Shown: positions 27,976-37,774 of the stretch, in pieces
Numbering within the stretch: position 1 is the stretch's first letter
Layout: each line of letters starts with the position of its first letter
NCBI RefSeq assembly: GCF_002095435.2
Contig: NZ_MJEJ02000023.1
Span: 1-63,743, forward strand
DNA length: 63,743 nt
Direction: 5' to 3'
From: Williamsia sp. 1138
GTDB taxonomy: Bacteria; Actinomycetota; Actinomycetes; Mycobacteriales; Mycobacteriaceae
The notes under the pieces: model-generated
Database searches by the model: none
Told to the model about the DNA's origin: nothing
The model's input: the letters and a program-made list of their open reading frames with translations, nothing else
Translations under genes and position numbers: made by a program

Positions 27976-27992
27976 CAGGCTATACCAGCCTG
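27976..27992. other. Small perfect inverted repeat between kstD and hsaE
   Basis: CAGGCT-ATACC-AGCCTG, a 6-bp perfect inverted repeat lying between the two KstR-type boxes. It could be an operator for another regulator or an insulating hairpin. Confidence 0.3.
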
Positions 27993-28027
27993 GAAGGCAT
28001 TGGCGAGTGCCTGATGGATGGCAAAAC

Positions 28028-28041
28028 AGAAACACGTTCCA
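28028..28041. promoter_or_regulatory. KstR-like operator upstream of hsaE
   Basis: AGAAACACGTTCCA matches the KstR consensus except for the first base (A for T). It lies 34 bases before the hsaE start, so each divergent transcript would have its own box. Confidence 0.6.
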
Positions 28042-28074
28042 GTTCGCTGGGCCGGTAGGAGAGCGAGGCAGACC

Positions 28075-28863
28075 ATGACGATCACCGACCAGCAGCGTCA
28101 CCAGATCGCCGACGAACTGGCCAGGGCGGAGGCGACGGCGGTGGCCGTCGATCCGCCGGTTGTCGCGTTCCCGGACATCGACGTCACCGACGCCTACGAG
28201 ATCCAGTTGATCAATATTCGCAAGCGTCTGGAGGCCGGGGCAAGGGTTGCGGGCCACAAGGTCGGGCTCGCCTCGGAAGCGATGCAGAAGATGATGGGCG
28301 TCGACGAGCCCGACTACGGGCATCTGCTCGATGTGATGCAGTACCACGAGCACACCCCGATCGATGCGACGAAGTTCTGTTTCCCGAGGGTTGAGGTGGA
28401 GGTCGGATTCATTCTCGGTGAGGATCTGCCCGGGGCGGGCTGCACCAATGAGGATGTGATCGCTGCGGTCGAGTGGGTGGTTCCGTCGATCGAGTTGATC
28501 GATTCCCGTATCCGTGATTGGAAGATCTCCCTGCCCGACACGATCGCCGACAACGCGTCGTCGTGTGGGTGGGTGCTGGGGGAGCAGCGGGTCGCGATCG
28601 CCGACATCGACACGGGCAACATCGACGCCACACTGCATCGCAACGGGGAGTTGATCGCCGAGGGCAACTCGAGTGCTGTCCTCGGCCATCCGCTCACAGC
28701 TGTGTCGTGGCTGGCGCGCAAGGTCGAGAGTTTCGGGGTGCGCCTGCGCAAGGGCGACGTGATCTTGCCGGGGACGGCGACCCGGGCGATCGACATCCGT
28801 TCGGGCGATCACTTCGTGGCCGATTTCGTCGGCCTGGGCAGTGTCACCCTCGATTTCACCTGA
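28075..28863 (+). CDS. hsaE: HsaE: 2-hydroxyhexa-2,4-dienoate hydratase
   Basis: 262 residues, the usual length of the MhpD/DmpE hydratase family. AGHKVGLASEAMQKMMGVDEP near residue 60 and FPRVEVEVGFILGEDLPG near 105 hold the metal-binding acidic residues of the family. It hydrates 2-hydroxyhexa-2,4-dienoate, released when the ring A/B meta-cleavage product is hydrolysed. GGAGAG precedes the ATG; a longer in-frame start at 28018 is rejected because it would place the KstR-like box inside the gene. First gene of hsaE-hsaG-hsaF. Confidence 0.93.
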   Translation: MTITDQQRHQIADELARAEATAVAVDPPVVAFPDIDVTDAYEIQLINIRKRLEAGARVAGHKVGLASEAMQKMMGVDEPDYGHLLDVMQYHEHTPIDATKFCFPRVEVEVGFILGEDLPGAGCTNEDVIAAVEWVVPSIELIDSRIRDWKISLPDTIADNASSCGWVLGEQRVAIADIDTGNIDATLHRNGELIAEGNSSAVLGHPLTAVSWLARKVESFGVRLRKGDVILPGTATRAIDIRSGDHFVADFVGLGSVTLDFT

Positions 28864-28920
28864 GCCCACCGCATCTCGCACAACACACGTTCGCAAACGT
28901 TTTCAATGTCAGGAGTTCTA

Positions 28921-29832
28921 GTGTCAGACAAGCTCACCGCCGCGATCATCGGGTCGGGCAACATCGGAACCGACCTCATGTACAAGTTGGCCCGATCCGA
29001 GGTCATCGAACCGCGATGGATGGTCGGCATCGACGCCGACTCCGAAGGCATGAAGCGGGCGGCTGACCGCGGACTGATCACCATGGCAGGCGGCGCTGAC
29101 GAACTGCTCGCGTCCACGGAGAAGCCCGACCTCATCTTCGAGGCCACCTCGGCCTATGTGCATCGCGAGTACGCACCGAAGTACGAGGCAGCCGGCATCA
29201 CCGCCATCGATCTGACCCCCGCGGCAGTGGGTCCGGCGGTCGTGCCACCGGCGAACCTGCGCGAGCACCTCGACGCACCCAACACGAACATGATCACGTG
29301 CGGCGGCCAGGCGACCATCCCGATGGTGCATGCGGTGTCATCGGTTGTCCCGGTGGTCTATGCGGAGATCGTTGCCTCGGTGTCGTCGGAATCGGCGGGA
29401 CCCGGTACGCGCGCCAACATCGACGAGTTCACCAAGACCACATCCCGCGGGATCGAGACGATCGGTGGTGCCGATCGCGGTAAGGCGATCATCATCCTCA
29501 ATCCGGCCGACCCGCCGATGATCATGCGCGACACGATCTTCTGTGCGATTCCCGAAGACGCCGACCTCGATGCGATCGCAGAGTCGATTCGCAAGCGGGA
29601 GCGGGAGATCCAGGAGTACGTACCCGGGTATCGGTTGCTCCAGGACCCACAGTTCGATCCGCCCAGCGTCGGCAACGGCGGCATGGCCAGGGTGTCGATC
29701 TTCGTGGAGGTCGAGGGCGCCGGGGATTTCCTGCCGCCGTATGCAGGCAACCTGGACATCATGACCGCCGCAGCCACCAAGGTCGGCGAAGAGATCGCCA
29801 AGCAGAAGCTCGCAGCGAAGGTAGGTGTGTGA
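28921..29832 (+). CDS. hsaG: HsaG: CoA-acylating aldehyde dehydrogenase
   Basis: 303 residues from the GTG at 28921, equal to the M. tuberculosis protein. That start has AGGAG at good spacing, whereas an ATG at 28906 has none. Rossmann motif [10 protein letters not shown] at 11-20; catalytic Cys127 in [13 protein letters not shown]. It converts propanal, channelled from HsaF, to propionyl-CoA. The HsaF start lies 1-8 bases beyond its stop. Confidence 0.94.
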   Translation: MSDKLTAAIIGSGNIGTDLMYKLARSEVIEPRWMVGIDADSEGMKRAADRGLITMAGGADELLASTEKPDLIFEATSAYVHREYAPKYEAAGITAIDLTPAAVGPAVVPPANLREHLDAPNTNMITCGGQATIPMVHAVSSVVPVVYAEIVASVSSESAGPGTRANIDEFTKTTSRGIETIGGADRGKAIIILNPADPPMIMRDTIFCAIPEDADLDAIAESIRKREREIQEYVPGYRLLQDPQFDPPSVGNGGMARVSIFVEVEGAGDFLPPYAGNLDIMTAAATKVGEEIAKQKLAAKVGV

Positions 29833-29833
29833 C

Positions 29834-30910
29834 ATGTTCGCCAACTCAACCGATTTGATGGCCGGTGCTCGCAAGTACAGCGACGACTTGGACATCCGCA
29901 TCACGGATTCGTCCCTGCGTGACGGCAGCCATCACAAGCGGCACCAGTTCACCGAGCAGGAGGTCCGCGATATCGTCGGCGCCCTCGACGGCGCGGGAGT
30001 CCCGGTGATCGAGGTGACGCACGGTGATGGTCTGGGCGGCTCGTCGTTCAACTACGGCTTCTCCAAAACCCCTGAGCAGCAGCTGATCAAGGCGGCAGTG
30101 GAGACCGCGACGTCGGCGAAGATCGCGTTCCTGATGCTGCCAGGACTGGGGATCAAGGACGACATCCGGGCCGCTCAGGACAACGGAGCCCAGATCTGCC
30201 GGATCGCGACGCACTGCACCGAGGCCGACGTGTCGATCCAGCACTTCGGGCTCGCCCGCGAACTCGGTCTCGAGACCGTCGGCTTCCTGATGATGTCCCA
30301 CAGCCAGCCGCCGGAGGTCCTGGCCAAGCAGGCACGGATCATGGCCGATGCCGGATGCCAGTGCGTCTACGTCGTCGATTCAGCCGGAGCGCTTGTCCTC
30401 GAACAGGTCTCCGATCGGGTGTCGGCGCTCAAGGCCGAGCTCGGTGACGATGCCCAGATCGGCTTTCACGGCCACGAGAACCTCGACATCGCCGTCGCCA
30501 ATTCCGTTGCGGCGGTGCGGGCCGGCGCGCAGCAGATCGACGGATCGGTGCGTAGATTCGGCGCCGGCGCGGGTAATACACCGGTCGAGGCGTTTGTGGG
30601 GGTCTGCGACAAGCTCGGCATCAGCACCGGCATCGATTTCATGAAGATCGCCGATGCCGCCCAAGATGTGGTGCGGCCGGTGATGCCCACCGAGTGCCTC
30701 GTCGACCGTCCGGCGATGATGATGGGCTATGCAGGCTGCTACAGCTCCTTCCTCAAGCACGCCGAAGGCCACGCCGAGAAATACGGGGTGTCGGCGGCAG
30801 AGATCCTGTTGGAGGCCGGCAGCCGCAAACTGGTCGGTGGCCAGGAGGACCAGCTGATAGACATCGCCCTCGAGCTCAAGAAAAAGCAGGACGCCAACGC
30901 CGGAGTATGA
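29834..30910 (+). CDS. hsaF: HsaF: 4-hydroxy-2-oxohexanoate aldolase
   Basis: 358 residues, DmpG/BphI family. The N-terminal [18 protein letters not shown] carries the conserved Arg-Asp pair, and [15 protein letters not shown] the metal-binding histidines. The C-terminal domain (about 280-358) forms the interface with HsaG. It splits 4-hydroxy-2-oxohexanoate to pyruvate and propanal. ATG 29834 is preferred over an overlapping GTG at 29825. A 7-bp stem-loop follows 41 bases downstream. Confidence 0.94.
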   Translation: MFANSTDLMAGARKYSDDLDIRITDSSLRDGSHHKRHQFTEQEVRDIVGALDGAGVPVIEVTHGDGLGGSSFNYGFSKTPEQQLIKAAVETATSAKIAFLMLPGLGIKDDIRAAQDNGAQICRIATHCTEADVSIQHFGLARELGLETVGFLMMSHSQPPEVLAKQARIMADAGCQCVYVVDSAGALVLEQVSDRVSALKAELGDDAQIGFHGHENLDIAVANSVAAVRAGAQQIDGSVRRFGAGAGNTPVEAFVGVCDKLGISTGIDFMKIADAAQDVVRPVMPTECLVDRPAMMMGYAGCYSSFLKHAEGHAEKYGVSAAEILLEAGSRKLVGGQEDQLIDIALELKKKQDANAGV

Positions 30911-30951
30911 CGCCTGAGCAGATGGCTCGGGTTACCATTTGTCCGAATTGA

Positions 30952-30969
30952 CGACTCGGATGCGAGTCG
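30952..30969 (+). terminator. Hairpin downstream of hsaF
   Basis: CGACTCG-GATG-CGAGTCG, a perfect 7-bp stem with a 4-base loop, 41 bases past the hsaF stop and 30 before the next gene. There is no U-tract. Confidence 0.45.
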
Positions 30970-30999
30970 GACTCCACGCGAGGTGATCGGTGAGGGCCC

Positions 31000-32079
31000 A
31001 TGACGTACGACCGGTCGCGTGTCGATCCCGGCAGTTGGCAGACTTCCGGGACGACCTCGGGGCGCCGACCACGCACGGTGCCCGCCGCCAGTGATGATCG
31101 CCGTCGGTCGACGACGGGCGGTGGGTTGTTCGCGTCCGCATCCGGCGATACGCGGTTGCGGTTCGTCGGTCTGGCGCTCGCCGCAGCGGGTGTGCTCGTC
31201 GTCGTCTGCAGTTTCCTGACCTGGGCGAGCGCATCAGACGACAGTCTGAGCTTGTCGGTGACCGGGATGGGTTCGGTGTCGTTCGAGGCGTCGGAGGCGC
31301 GAGCTCAAGCTCTGGGTGGGTCCACCGACGTCGCGGCCGAACTCGACGAGCGCGCCAAGTCACCAGGGATCGTCACGGCGCTGCTCGGTGCTCTGCTGGT
31401 GGGCGCAGCGATCTTCATGGTGCGAGGCCGCTACGCCGGACTCGGAGCCGCGGCAGGTGCCGTCCTTGCGCTCATCGCGGTGTTCATGTCGTTGGAGTAC
31501 CTTTTCGCACCTGGTGACGCCGTGCTCGATGGCGCCGGCAGTACCGGCATCGGTTACGCCGGCCTCGGACTCTGGCTGGTCGCCATCGGTGCGTTCGGTG
31601 CGCTGGCAGCGTCCGGATCCGGCACGATCATTGCGCTACGCGGAGGGCGATCTCCCGCGACGGAGACCGCGGCGCCCCGGCCCAGAGCCGACTCTCCGGC
31701 GCCGGCCACACCGCCTGCGAGGCGCCGCGGAGCCCGGCCCACCGCCCCGCCGGTACCGCCGGCTGCACCCCGCCCGAGCTTCCGGCCCGAACCGGGGCAC
31801 CGCGCCCGCCAGAGTGGCGGTGATGGGCCGATGGGACGACGCCCACCGCCCGCTCAGCCCGGATACCGTCCGGCTCCACGGCCTCGGCCCCTCCCGAACT
31901 CGTATCCGACTGTGGCTCAGCCGGTAAGAGGTCGAGATCGGCTTCCTCGATCGGTACCGCCAGGACCTGTGCCGCCTGGCCAGATCCCGCCGGACAGGGG
32001 CATGCCGCCCGGTCAGCGCCCGCCACCGCGACGTGCGCCGGCGCCCCGAACCGACGTGCACGGAGAGGATGGACGATGA
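31000..32079 (+). CDS. Tandem membrane-protein family, copy 1 (Pro/Arg-rich tail)
   Basis: 359 residues. A short polar N-terminus precedes a module of about 180 residues with four membrane helices (about 52-72, 120-140, 143-163 and 178-200). Its signature is SFLTWASASDD followed by VTGMGSVS, shared with the next two genes. After about residue 210 the chain is disordered and very rich in Pro and Arg. GAGGG precedes the ATG; the stop overlaps copy 2 (ATGA). I do not recognise the family. Location after hsaF invites a link to steroid uptake or envelope lipids, but nothing in the sequence proves it. Confidence 0.75.
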   Translation: MTYDRSRVDPGSWQTSGTTSGRRPRTVPAASDDRRRSTTGGGLFASASGDTRLRFVGLALAAAGVLVVVCSFLTWASASDDSLSLSVTGMGSVSFEASEARAQALGGSTDVAAELDERAKSPGIVTALLGALLVGAAIFMVRGRYAGLGAAAGAVLALIAVFMSLEYLFAPGDAVLDGAGSTGIGYAGLGLWLVAIGAFGALAASGSGTIIALRGGRSPATETAAPRPRADSPAPATPPARRRGARPTAPPVPPAAPRPSFRPEPGHRARQSGGDGPMGRRPPPAQPGYRPAPRPRPLPNSYPTVAQPVRGRDRLPRSVPPGPVPPGQIPPDRGMPPGQRPPPRRAPAPRTDVHGEDGR

Positions 32080-32639
32080 CGAGTGGCCATGCGTCCGGCT
32101 CCGGGCTCCTTGCTCGGCGGTCGGTGGATCCCAAACTCAAGCCGGCCGGCATCGTCCTTGCTCTGGCAGGTGCCGTGATGGTGATCTGCAGTTTCTTCAG
32201 TTGGGCCTCCGCCGAAGACGAGCTCTTCAGTGCGGCGGTGACCGGTATGGGTTCAGTATCGATCGAGGGTGGATTCGGCTCCGGCTCAGGAGAACTCGAG
32301 CAGCTGCTCGAGGACAACAGCAAATCTCCCGGAATCTCCACTGCAGTTTTCGGTGTGTTGCTCATCCTCGCCGCGGTGTTCTTGATCCTCAACCGATTCC
32401 CGGGGATCGCTGCCGCGGTCGCCACCGTGCTGTCCCTCCTTGCGACGATCAGGGTGTTGTTCTTCCTCTTCGATCCTGTCGACGCCCTGATCGAGAACGC
32501 GGGAGACTCGTCCATCGGCGACGTCGGGTGGGGACTCTGGCTGGTGGCAATTGGTTCTGTGGTGGCCCTTGTCGTATCCGGCTGGGCTCTCGTACTGGCC
32601 GTCCGGTCGCCTGCAACGCCTGCGTCGACCGGCCTGTGA
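32076..32639 (+). CDS. Tandem membrane-protein family, copy 2 (core module only)
   Basis: 187 residues: just the four-helix module, with SFFSWASAEDE, VTGMGSVSIEG and the pattern LLEDNSKSPGIS before helix 2. No long tail. It aligns along its whole length with the cores of copies 1 and 3 and appears to be the minimal form of the family. It overlaps copy 1 by 4 bases, with GAGAGGA upstream. Function unknown. Confidence 0.77.
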   Translation: MTSGHASGSGLLARRSVDPKLKPAGIVLALAGAVMVICSFFSWASAEDELFSAAVTGMGSVSIEGGFGSGSGELEQLLEDNSKSPGISTAVFGVLLILAAVFLILNRFPGIAAAVATVLSLLATIRVLFFLFDPVDALIENAGDSSIGDVGWGLWLVAIGSVVALVVSGWALVLAVRSPATPASTGL

Positions 32640-32711
32640 GTACGCGCGTTACGATCGATTTCGATCAGTAGCGCCCGCGGGACGGGCGAACCACTCACAG
32701 CAGGGGGACAG

Positions 32712-33707
32712 ATGACATACGGCCCACCACCCGGCAACTTCCCTCCGCCCGGCGGTCAGCCGGGTGGATTTCCTCCGCCCGGTGGGTCCGGTCAGCCGCA
32801 CGGCGGATACCAGGCAGGTGGATATCAGCCCGGCGGCCACCAACCTGGTGGCTACCCGTCGCCGCAACCCGGCTATCAATCGGCGTTCGGCGCGCCAGGT
32901 GGGGCGCGTCCGTCCGCGACCGGACTGCTCGCTCCCGAGTCGTCGAGTCCTTTCCTGAAATTCACCGGCATAGCGCTGGCGGTCGGCGGACTGCTGATGG
33001 TGCTGTTCAGTTTCTTCAGCTGGGCGGCCGACGACAACGAGCTCGCGAGCGTCTCGATATCCGGCATGGGCTCGGTGTCCGTCGATGGCTCGGAGAGCGA
33101 TGAGATCTCACAGTTGCTGGAGGACAGCACCAAATCGCCGGGCATCTTCACGTTGATCTTGGGCGTGCTGATCATCGCAGCGGCCGTGCCGCTGATCATC
33201 AACAAGTTCCCCGCCATCGGCGCCATCACCGCAACGGTGCTCGGCCTGATCGCGACCATCCTGACGTTGGTCTACCTGTTCGGCCCGGCGGGGGCGGTCC
33301 TCGAGGACGCGGGTGACTCCGATGTCTCGGATGCCGGCTTCGGGCTCTGGCTGGTGACGATCGGGGCGCTGGCCGCACTGATCGCCGGCGGGCTGTCGGT
33401 GTTCTTCGCGCTCACGACCCCGGCAGGTCGCCCTCCGGGCACTCAGAGGTCTCCCGGGTACGGACCGACCCCGGGACAGGGTTACGGTCAGCAACCGCCT
33501 CAGGGATACGGGTGGCCGGGCCAGGGCCCGCAGCAGGGACAACCAGGTCCGGGCTATACCCAGCAGCCGGGTCAGGGGTTCGGACAGCAACCCGGTCAGG
33601 GGTACGGCCAGAACTATCCGGGCCCTGGACAACAGCCGGGACAGGGACAGCAGCCGGGTCAGGGACAACAGCCGGGACAGCAGTTCGGGCCGTACGGCCA
33701 GCAGTAG
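32712..33707 (+). CDS. Tandem membrane-protein family, copy 3 (Gly/Gln-rich ends)
   Basis: 331 residues. A Pro/Gly/Gln/Tyr-rich N-terminus (about 1-75) precedes the four-helix core (SFFSWAADDNE, ISGMGSVSVDG, LLEDSTKSPGIF). The C-terminal tail (about 245-331) is built of GQQPGQGYGQ-type repeats. Both ends should be disordered and may stick to themselves or to other proteins. AGGGGGA precedes the ATG. The frame stops at 33707, but a neighbouring frame continues with similar composition to 33783, so the tail may have been shortened by a 1-base indel. Confidence 0.76.
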   Translation: MTYGPPPGNFPPPGGQPGGFPPPGGSGQPHGGYQAGGYQPGGHQPGGYPSPQPGYQSAFGAPGGARPSATGLLAPESSSPFLKFTGIALAVGGLLMVLFSFFSWAADDNELASVSISGMGSVSVDGSESDEISQLLEDSTKSPGIFTLILGVLIIAAAVPLIINKFPAIGAITATVLGLIATILTLVYLFGPAGAVLEDAGDSDVSDAGFGLWLVTIGALAALIAGGLSVFFALTTPAGRPPGTQRSPGYGPTPGQGYGQQPPQGYGWPGQGPQQGQPGPGYTQQPGQGFGQQPGQGYGQNYPGPGQQPGQGQQPGQGQQPGQQFGPYGQQ

Positions 33708-33776
33708 ATCAGACGTTAATCCTCAGGAGTACCCGGGTGATCGGGACTACTGGAGCGATCGGAACTACTCGGGCGG

Positions 33777-34136
33777 TCAGTAGTAACCGTCGGGGTCGAC
33801 GTCGGGAGACTCTCTGGGGATGATCCCCTCACTGACTCCGTGATCGATGCTCGCCGACATCCGCGGGCACGTCGGCAACATCGCCGGGTTCCCGCCTTCG
33901 GCGCGGATCGCCTTGAACTCGGGGCAGTTGTCCCTGGCCTGCGAGGTCCACTGCACGCTCGTGTGGTGGGGGCTGTACTTCTTCACCATCACGCGGGCGT
34001 GGCAGGTCCGGCACTCGATCTCGGTCAGACCGCCCCGCAGATAGTGCTCTTTGTCCCGGGTGGTCGCCTCCTCGACAGCGGCTTTCCGCTCCGGATCGGC
34101 AGTGAAGTCCGGGGCCTTGGACCAGCTGAGCGTCAT
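33777..34136 (-). CDS. Small Cys-rich protein downstream of kshA
   Basis: 119 residues. Four cysteines lie in ECRTCHA, NCPEF and PTCPRM, with further His residues between (KKYSPHHTSVQW). This suggests a metal site, either zinc or iron-sulfur, but no family is recognised. It begins 13 bases after the kshA stop in the same direction, so it is in the kshA transcript. A small uncharacterised gene (Rv3527) also flanks kshA in M. tuberculosis; orthology is a guess. A role in electron transfer or maturation of the oxygenase is inferred only from context. Confidence 0.72.
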   Translation of the reverse strand: MTLSWSKAPDFTADPERKAAVEEATTRDKEHYLRGGLTEIECRTCHARVMVKKYSPHHTSVQWTSQARDNCPEFKAIRAEGGNPAMLPTCPRMSASIDHGVSEGIIPRESPDVDPDGYY

Positions 34137-34149
34137 GAGTGCCCCTTCG

Positions 34150-35352
34150 TCATGTCGCCGCGTCCACCTTCTCGGCCGGTTCTCCGGTCTTCGCTTCGCG
34201 TTCGGCCTTGAGCCGGATGTTCTCCTGCACCTCGAGATTCCAGTTCTCGACGGCCTTGGTGGTGTCGATCTCGTATTCGTAGCGCTGCGTCATCTCTTCG
34301 GTGACATCGGCGACGTCGACGTAGAACTGCTCGTACCAGCGCCGCAGCTGATACACCGGGCCGTCTTCCTCGACCAGCAACGGATTGTCGATGCGGCTCT
34401 TGTGCTTCCAGATCTCGACGTCCTGGAGAAAACCGACTTCGATGCCTGCCGTGATCTTCGTGGCCATCTTGTCCGCCTGCTCCGCGGTGAGACCCTCGGG
34501 AATCTTGGCGATCACGCCGTACATCAGCACGAATGAGTTGTTGTCGATCGGGTAGTGGCAATTCGTCAGGATCGTCTCGATCGCGTATCCGCCGTAGTAC
34601 TGGACCATCGGGTTGAGCATGTAGGCCGGGCCGTAGTACGCCGCTATCGATTCGAGTTTGGTGTCGCCGTACGCCGTCATGATGTCGACGTCCGGCCTGC
34701 CGTGCGAGTTCATGTACTGCGCGGCGGTTTCGCCTTCGAAGACGTTCTTGAAGTAGTCCGGCAACGAGTAATGGACGTAGAAGAAGTGCGCCATGTCGAC
34801 GACGTTGTCGATGATCTCGCGGCAGTTGGAGCCCTCGATCACGATCGTGTTCCAGGTCCAGCCGGTCCACTGATCGCTGTTCAATTCCTCGAGTTCGGGG
34901 ATCACCACGTTGTCCGGCGGGGGATTGCCCTCGGGATCGTTGTAGACGAAGACCTGGCCGTTGCGGATCATCCCGGGCCACGACCGGGTCTTGGCCAGCT
35001 TCGGAGCGCGTTTCGCATAGGGGACGCCGGCACACCGGCCGTTGGCCTTCCAGCGCCAGTCGTGGAAGGGGCAGGCGATGTTGCCGTCCTTGATCGAGCC
35101 TTGCGAGAGATCCCCGCCCATGTGCCGGCAGTACGCGTCGAGGATCTTCAGTTCACCCTCGGCGACCCACACCACGAGCTTGGTACCGAACACCGTCACC
35201 GAGTGGGGCTTGCCGTCGTCGTAGTCGGACAACAGGCCGAGGCAGTGCCAACCGCGGGCGAAGCGGGTCGGTGGCGTGCCGGTGTCGATCTCGCGAACGG
35301 CGCCGCCGTCGGCACTGTTGTCGATCCCGGCCTTCGCCTTCGTCTCCACCAT
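34150..35352 (-). CDS. kshA: KshA: oxygenase of 3-ketosteroid 9-alpha-hydroxylase
   Basis: 400 residues. Rieske [2Fe-2S] ligands: Cys75-Arg-His77 and Cys94-x2-His97 (CPFHDW). Mononuclear iron ligands: Asn183, His189 and His194 in NVVDMAHFFYVH, with Asp310 in GFLQD the likely fourth residue. With the reductase KshB, not seen in the window, it hydroxylates C9 of 1,4-androstadienedione-type substrates; with KstD this opens ring B. GGGAG precedes the ATG. An exact KstR box lies 79 bases upstream. Confidence 0.95.
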   Translation of the reverse strand: MVETKAKAGIDNSADGGAVREIDTGTPPTRFARGWHCLGLLSDYDDGKPHSVTVFGTKLVVWVAEGELKILDAYCRHMGGDLSQGSIKDGNIACPFHDWRWKANGRCAGVPYAKRAPKLAKTRSWPGMIRNGQVFVYNDPEGNPPPDNVVIPELEELNSDQWTGWTWNTIVIEGSNCREIIDNVVDMAHFFYVHYSLPDYFKNVFEGETAAQYMNSHGRPDVDIMTAYGDTKLESIAAYYGPAYMLNPMVQYYGGYAIETILTNCHYPIDNNSFVLMYGVIAKIPEGLTAEQADKMATKITAGIEVGFLQDVEIWKHKSRIDNPLLVEEDGPVYQLRRWYEQFYVDVADVTEEMTQRYEYEIDTTKAVENWNLEVQENIRLKAEREAKTGEPAEKVDAAT

Positions 35353-35430
35353 CTTCTGCTCCCTAGGTCTGGCGATGTCGCGGTGAGCTGCGCATCTGCC
35401 GCGTCGGCTGATTTAAGCGCCTTCGCTTAC

Positions 35431-35444
35431 TAGAACATGTTACA
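35431..35444. promoter_or_regulatory. KstR operator upstream of kshA
   Basis: TAGAACATGTTACA matches TnnAACnnGTTnnA exactly, 79 bases before the kshA start. Confidence 0.85.
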
Positions 35445-35474
35445 AAACTCTGCCGTGGCACGCCAGCTGATTGA

Positions 35475-35504
35475 GGGTTTCCCGCGAGATTGCGGGGTAA
35501 ACCC
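35475..35504. other. Hairpin between the divergent kshA and hsaA promoters
   Basis: GGGTTT-CCCGC (35475-35485) pairs with GCGGG and AAACCC (35492-35504), leaving a 2-base bulge and a 6-base loop. It sits midway between the two KstR-type boxes and may insulate the two promoters. Confidence 0.4.
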
Positions 35505-35522
35505 CCAGTACTCGACATAAAT

Positions 35523-35536
35523 GAGAACGTGTTCTA
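35523..35536. promoter_or_regulatory. KstR-like operator upstream of hsaA
   Basis: GAGAACGTGTTCTA matches the KstR consensus except for its first base. The box ends 42 bases before the hsaA start. Confidence 0.7.
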
Positions 35537-35578
35537 GTCTTGAAACGACGACGTGGAACGACAGCAAGGAGTTGCTCG

Positions 35579-36760
35579 ATGAGTGATCGCAGCCAGGCGG
35601 GCGCAGAGGTGTTGGAAAAGATCAGCGCGTTGCTACCTGAGATCGAACAGCGGGCCCAGGAGTGCGAGGACCTGCGCCAGATCCCGGATGAGACGATCGC
35701 TTCATTGGCCGACGTCGGTTTCTTCCGGCTGTTGCAACCCGAGCAGTGGGGTGGTTACCAGGTCGACCCCGTGACCTTCTACGAGGCCGTGAGGCGCATC
35801 GGGTCGGCGTGCGGTTCCACCGGCTGGGTCTCCAGCATCATCGGAGTCCACAATTGGCACCTCGCCCTCTTCCCGCAGCAGGCTCAAGAAGACGTCTGGG
35901 GTGAAGACACCTCGGTGCGCATCTCGTCCTCGTACGCCCCCATGGGTATGGGTGAGGTCGTCGACGGTGGATACAAGGTCAACGGGTCATGGGCCTGGTC
36001 GTCGGGATGCGGTCACGCCGAGTGGGTGGTCCTCGGAGGACCGGTCATCAAGAACGGCAAGCCCGTCGACTTCGTCAGCTTCCTGATCCCGCGCTCGGAC
36101 TACACGATTCGTGATGTGTGGCATGTGGTGGGTCTCAAGGGCACCGGCTCCAACACGATCGATGTCAAGGACGTCTTCGTGCCCAGCCACCGGATGCTCA
36201 GTTTCCGGGCGATGAGCACCGGCACCGCGCCAGGGCTCGAGAAGAACACCGCGCCCGTCTACAAGATGCCCTGGGGCTCGGTACATCCCAGTGTCATCTC
36301 GGCACCGATCGTCGGAATGGCCTACGGCGCCTACGCGGCCCACGTGGAGCATCAGGGAAAGCGCGTGCGCGCCGCCTACGCCGGCGAGAAGGCGAAGGAC
36401 GACCCGTTCGCGAAGGTGCGTATCGCCGAGGCCGCGAGCGACATCGATGCTGCCTGGACCCAACTCTCGGGAAACCTACAGGCCGAGTACGACCTGTTGG
36501 TCGCCGGCGAAGAGGTCCCGATGGAGTTGCGGCTCAAGGCTCGTCGCGACCAGGTCCGCGCCACCGGCCGTGCCGTCGCGTCGATCGACCGTCTCTTCGA
36601 GAACTCGGGAGCCCACGCGCTCGACAGCGACACCCCGATCCAGCGGTTCTGGCGTGATGCCCACGCCGGGCGAGTTCACGCTGCAAACGACGCCGAGCGT
36701 GCATATGTGGCATTCGGTAACGGCGAGTTCGGTATCCCCATCGGGGACACCATGGTCTGA
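35579..36760 (+). CDS. hsaA: HsaA: flavin-dependent 3-HSA monooxygenase
   Basis: 393 residues, acyl-CoA-dehydrogenase-like fold of two-component flavin hydroxylases. GSACGSTGWVSSIIGVHNWH near 75-95, NGSWAWSSGCGHAEWVV near 135-150 and the ending GNGEFGIPIGDTMV are characteristic of HsaA. It hydroxylates 3-HSA to the catechol 3,4-DHSA using reduced flavin from HsaB. AAGGAG precedes the ATG. In M. tuberculosis hsaD follows directly; here hsaC does, after a 90-base gap. Confidence 0.94.
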   Translation: MSDRSQAGAEVLEKISALLPEIEQRAQECEDLRQIPDETIASLADVGFFRLLQPEQWGGYQVDPVTFYEAVRRIGSACGSTGWVSSIIGVHNWHLALFPQQAQEDVWGEDTSVRISSSYAPMGMGEVVDGGYKVNGSWAWSSGCGHAEWVVLGGPVIKNGKPVDFVSFLIPRSDYTIRDVWHVVGLKGTGSNTIDVKDVFVPSHRMLSFRAMSTGTAPGLEKNTAPVYKMPWGSVHPSVISAPIVGMAYGAYAAHVEHQGKRVRAAYAGEKAKDDPFAKVRIAEAASDIDAAWTQLSGNLQAEYDLLVAGEEVPMELRLKARRDQVRATGRAVASIDRLFENSGAHALDSDTPIQRFWRDAHAGRVHAANDAERAYVAFGNGEFGIPIGDTMV

Positions 36761-37771
<1,011 letters not shown>

Positions 37772-37774
37772 GAC

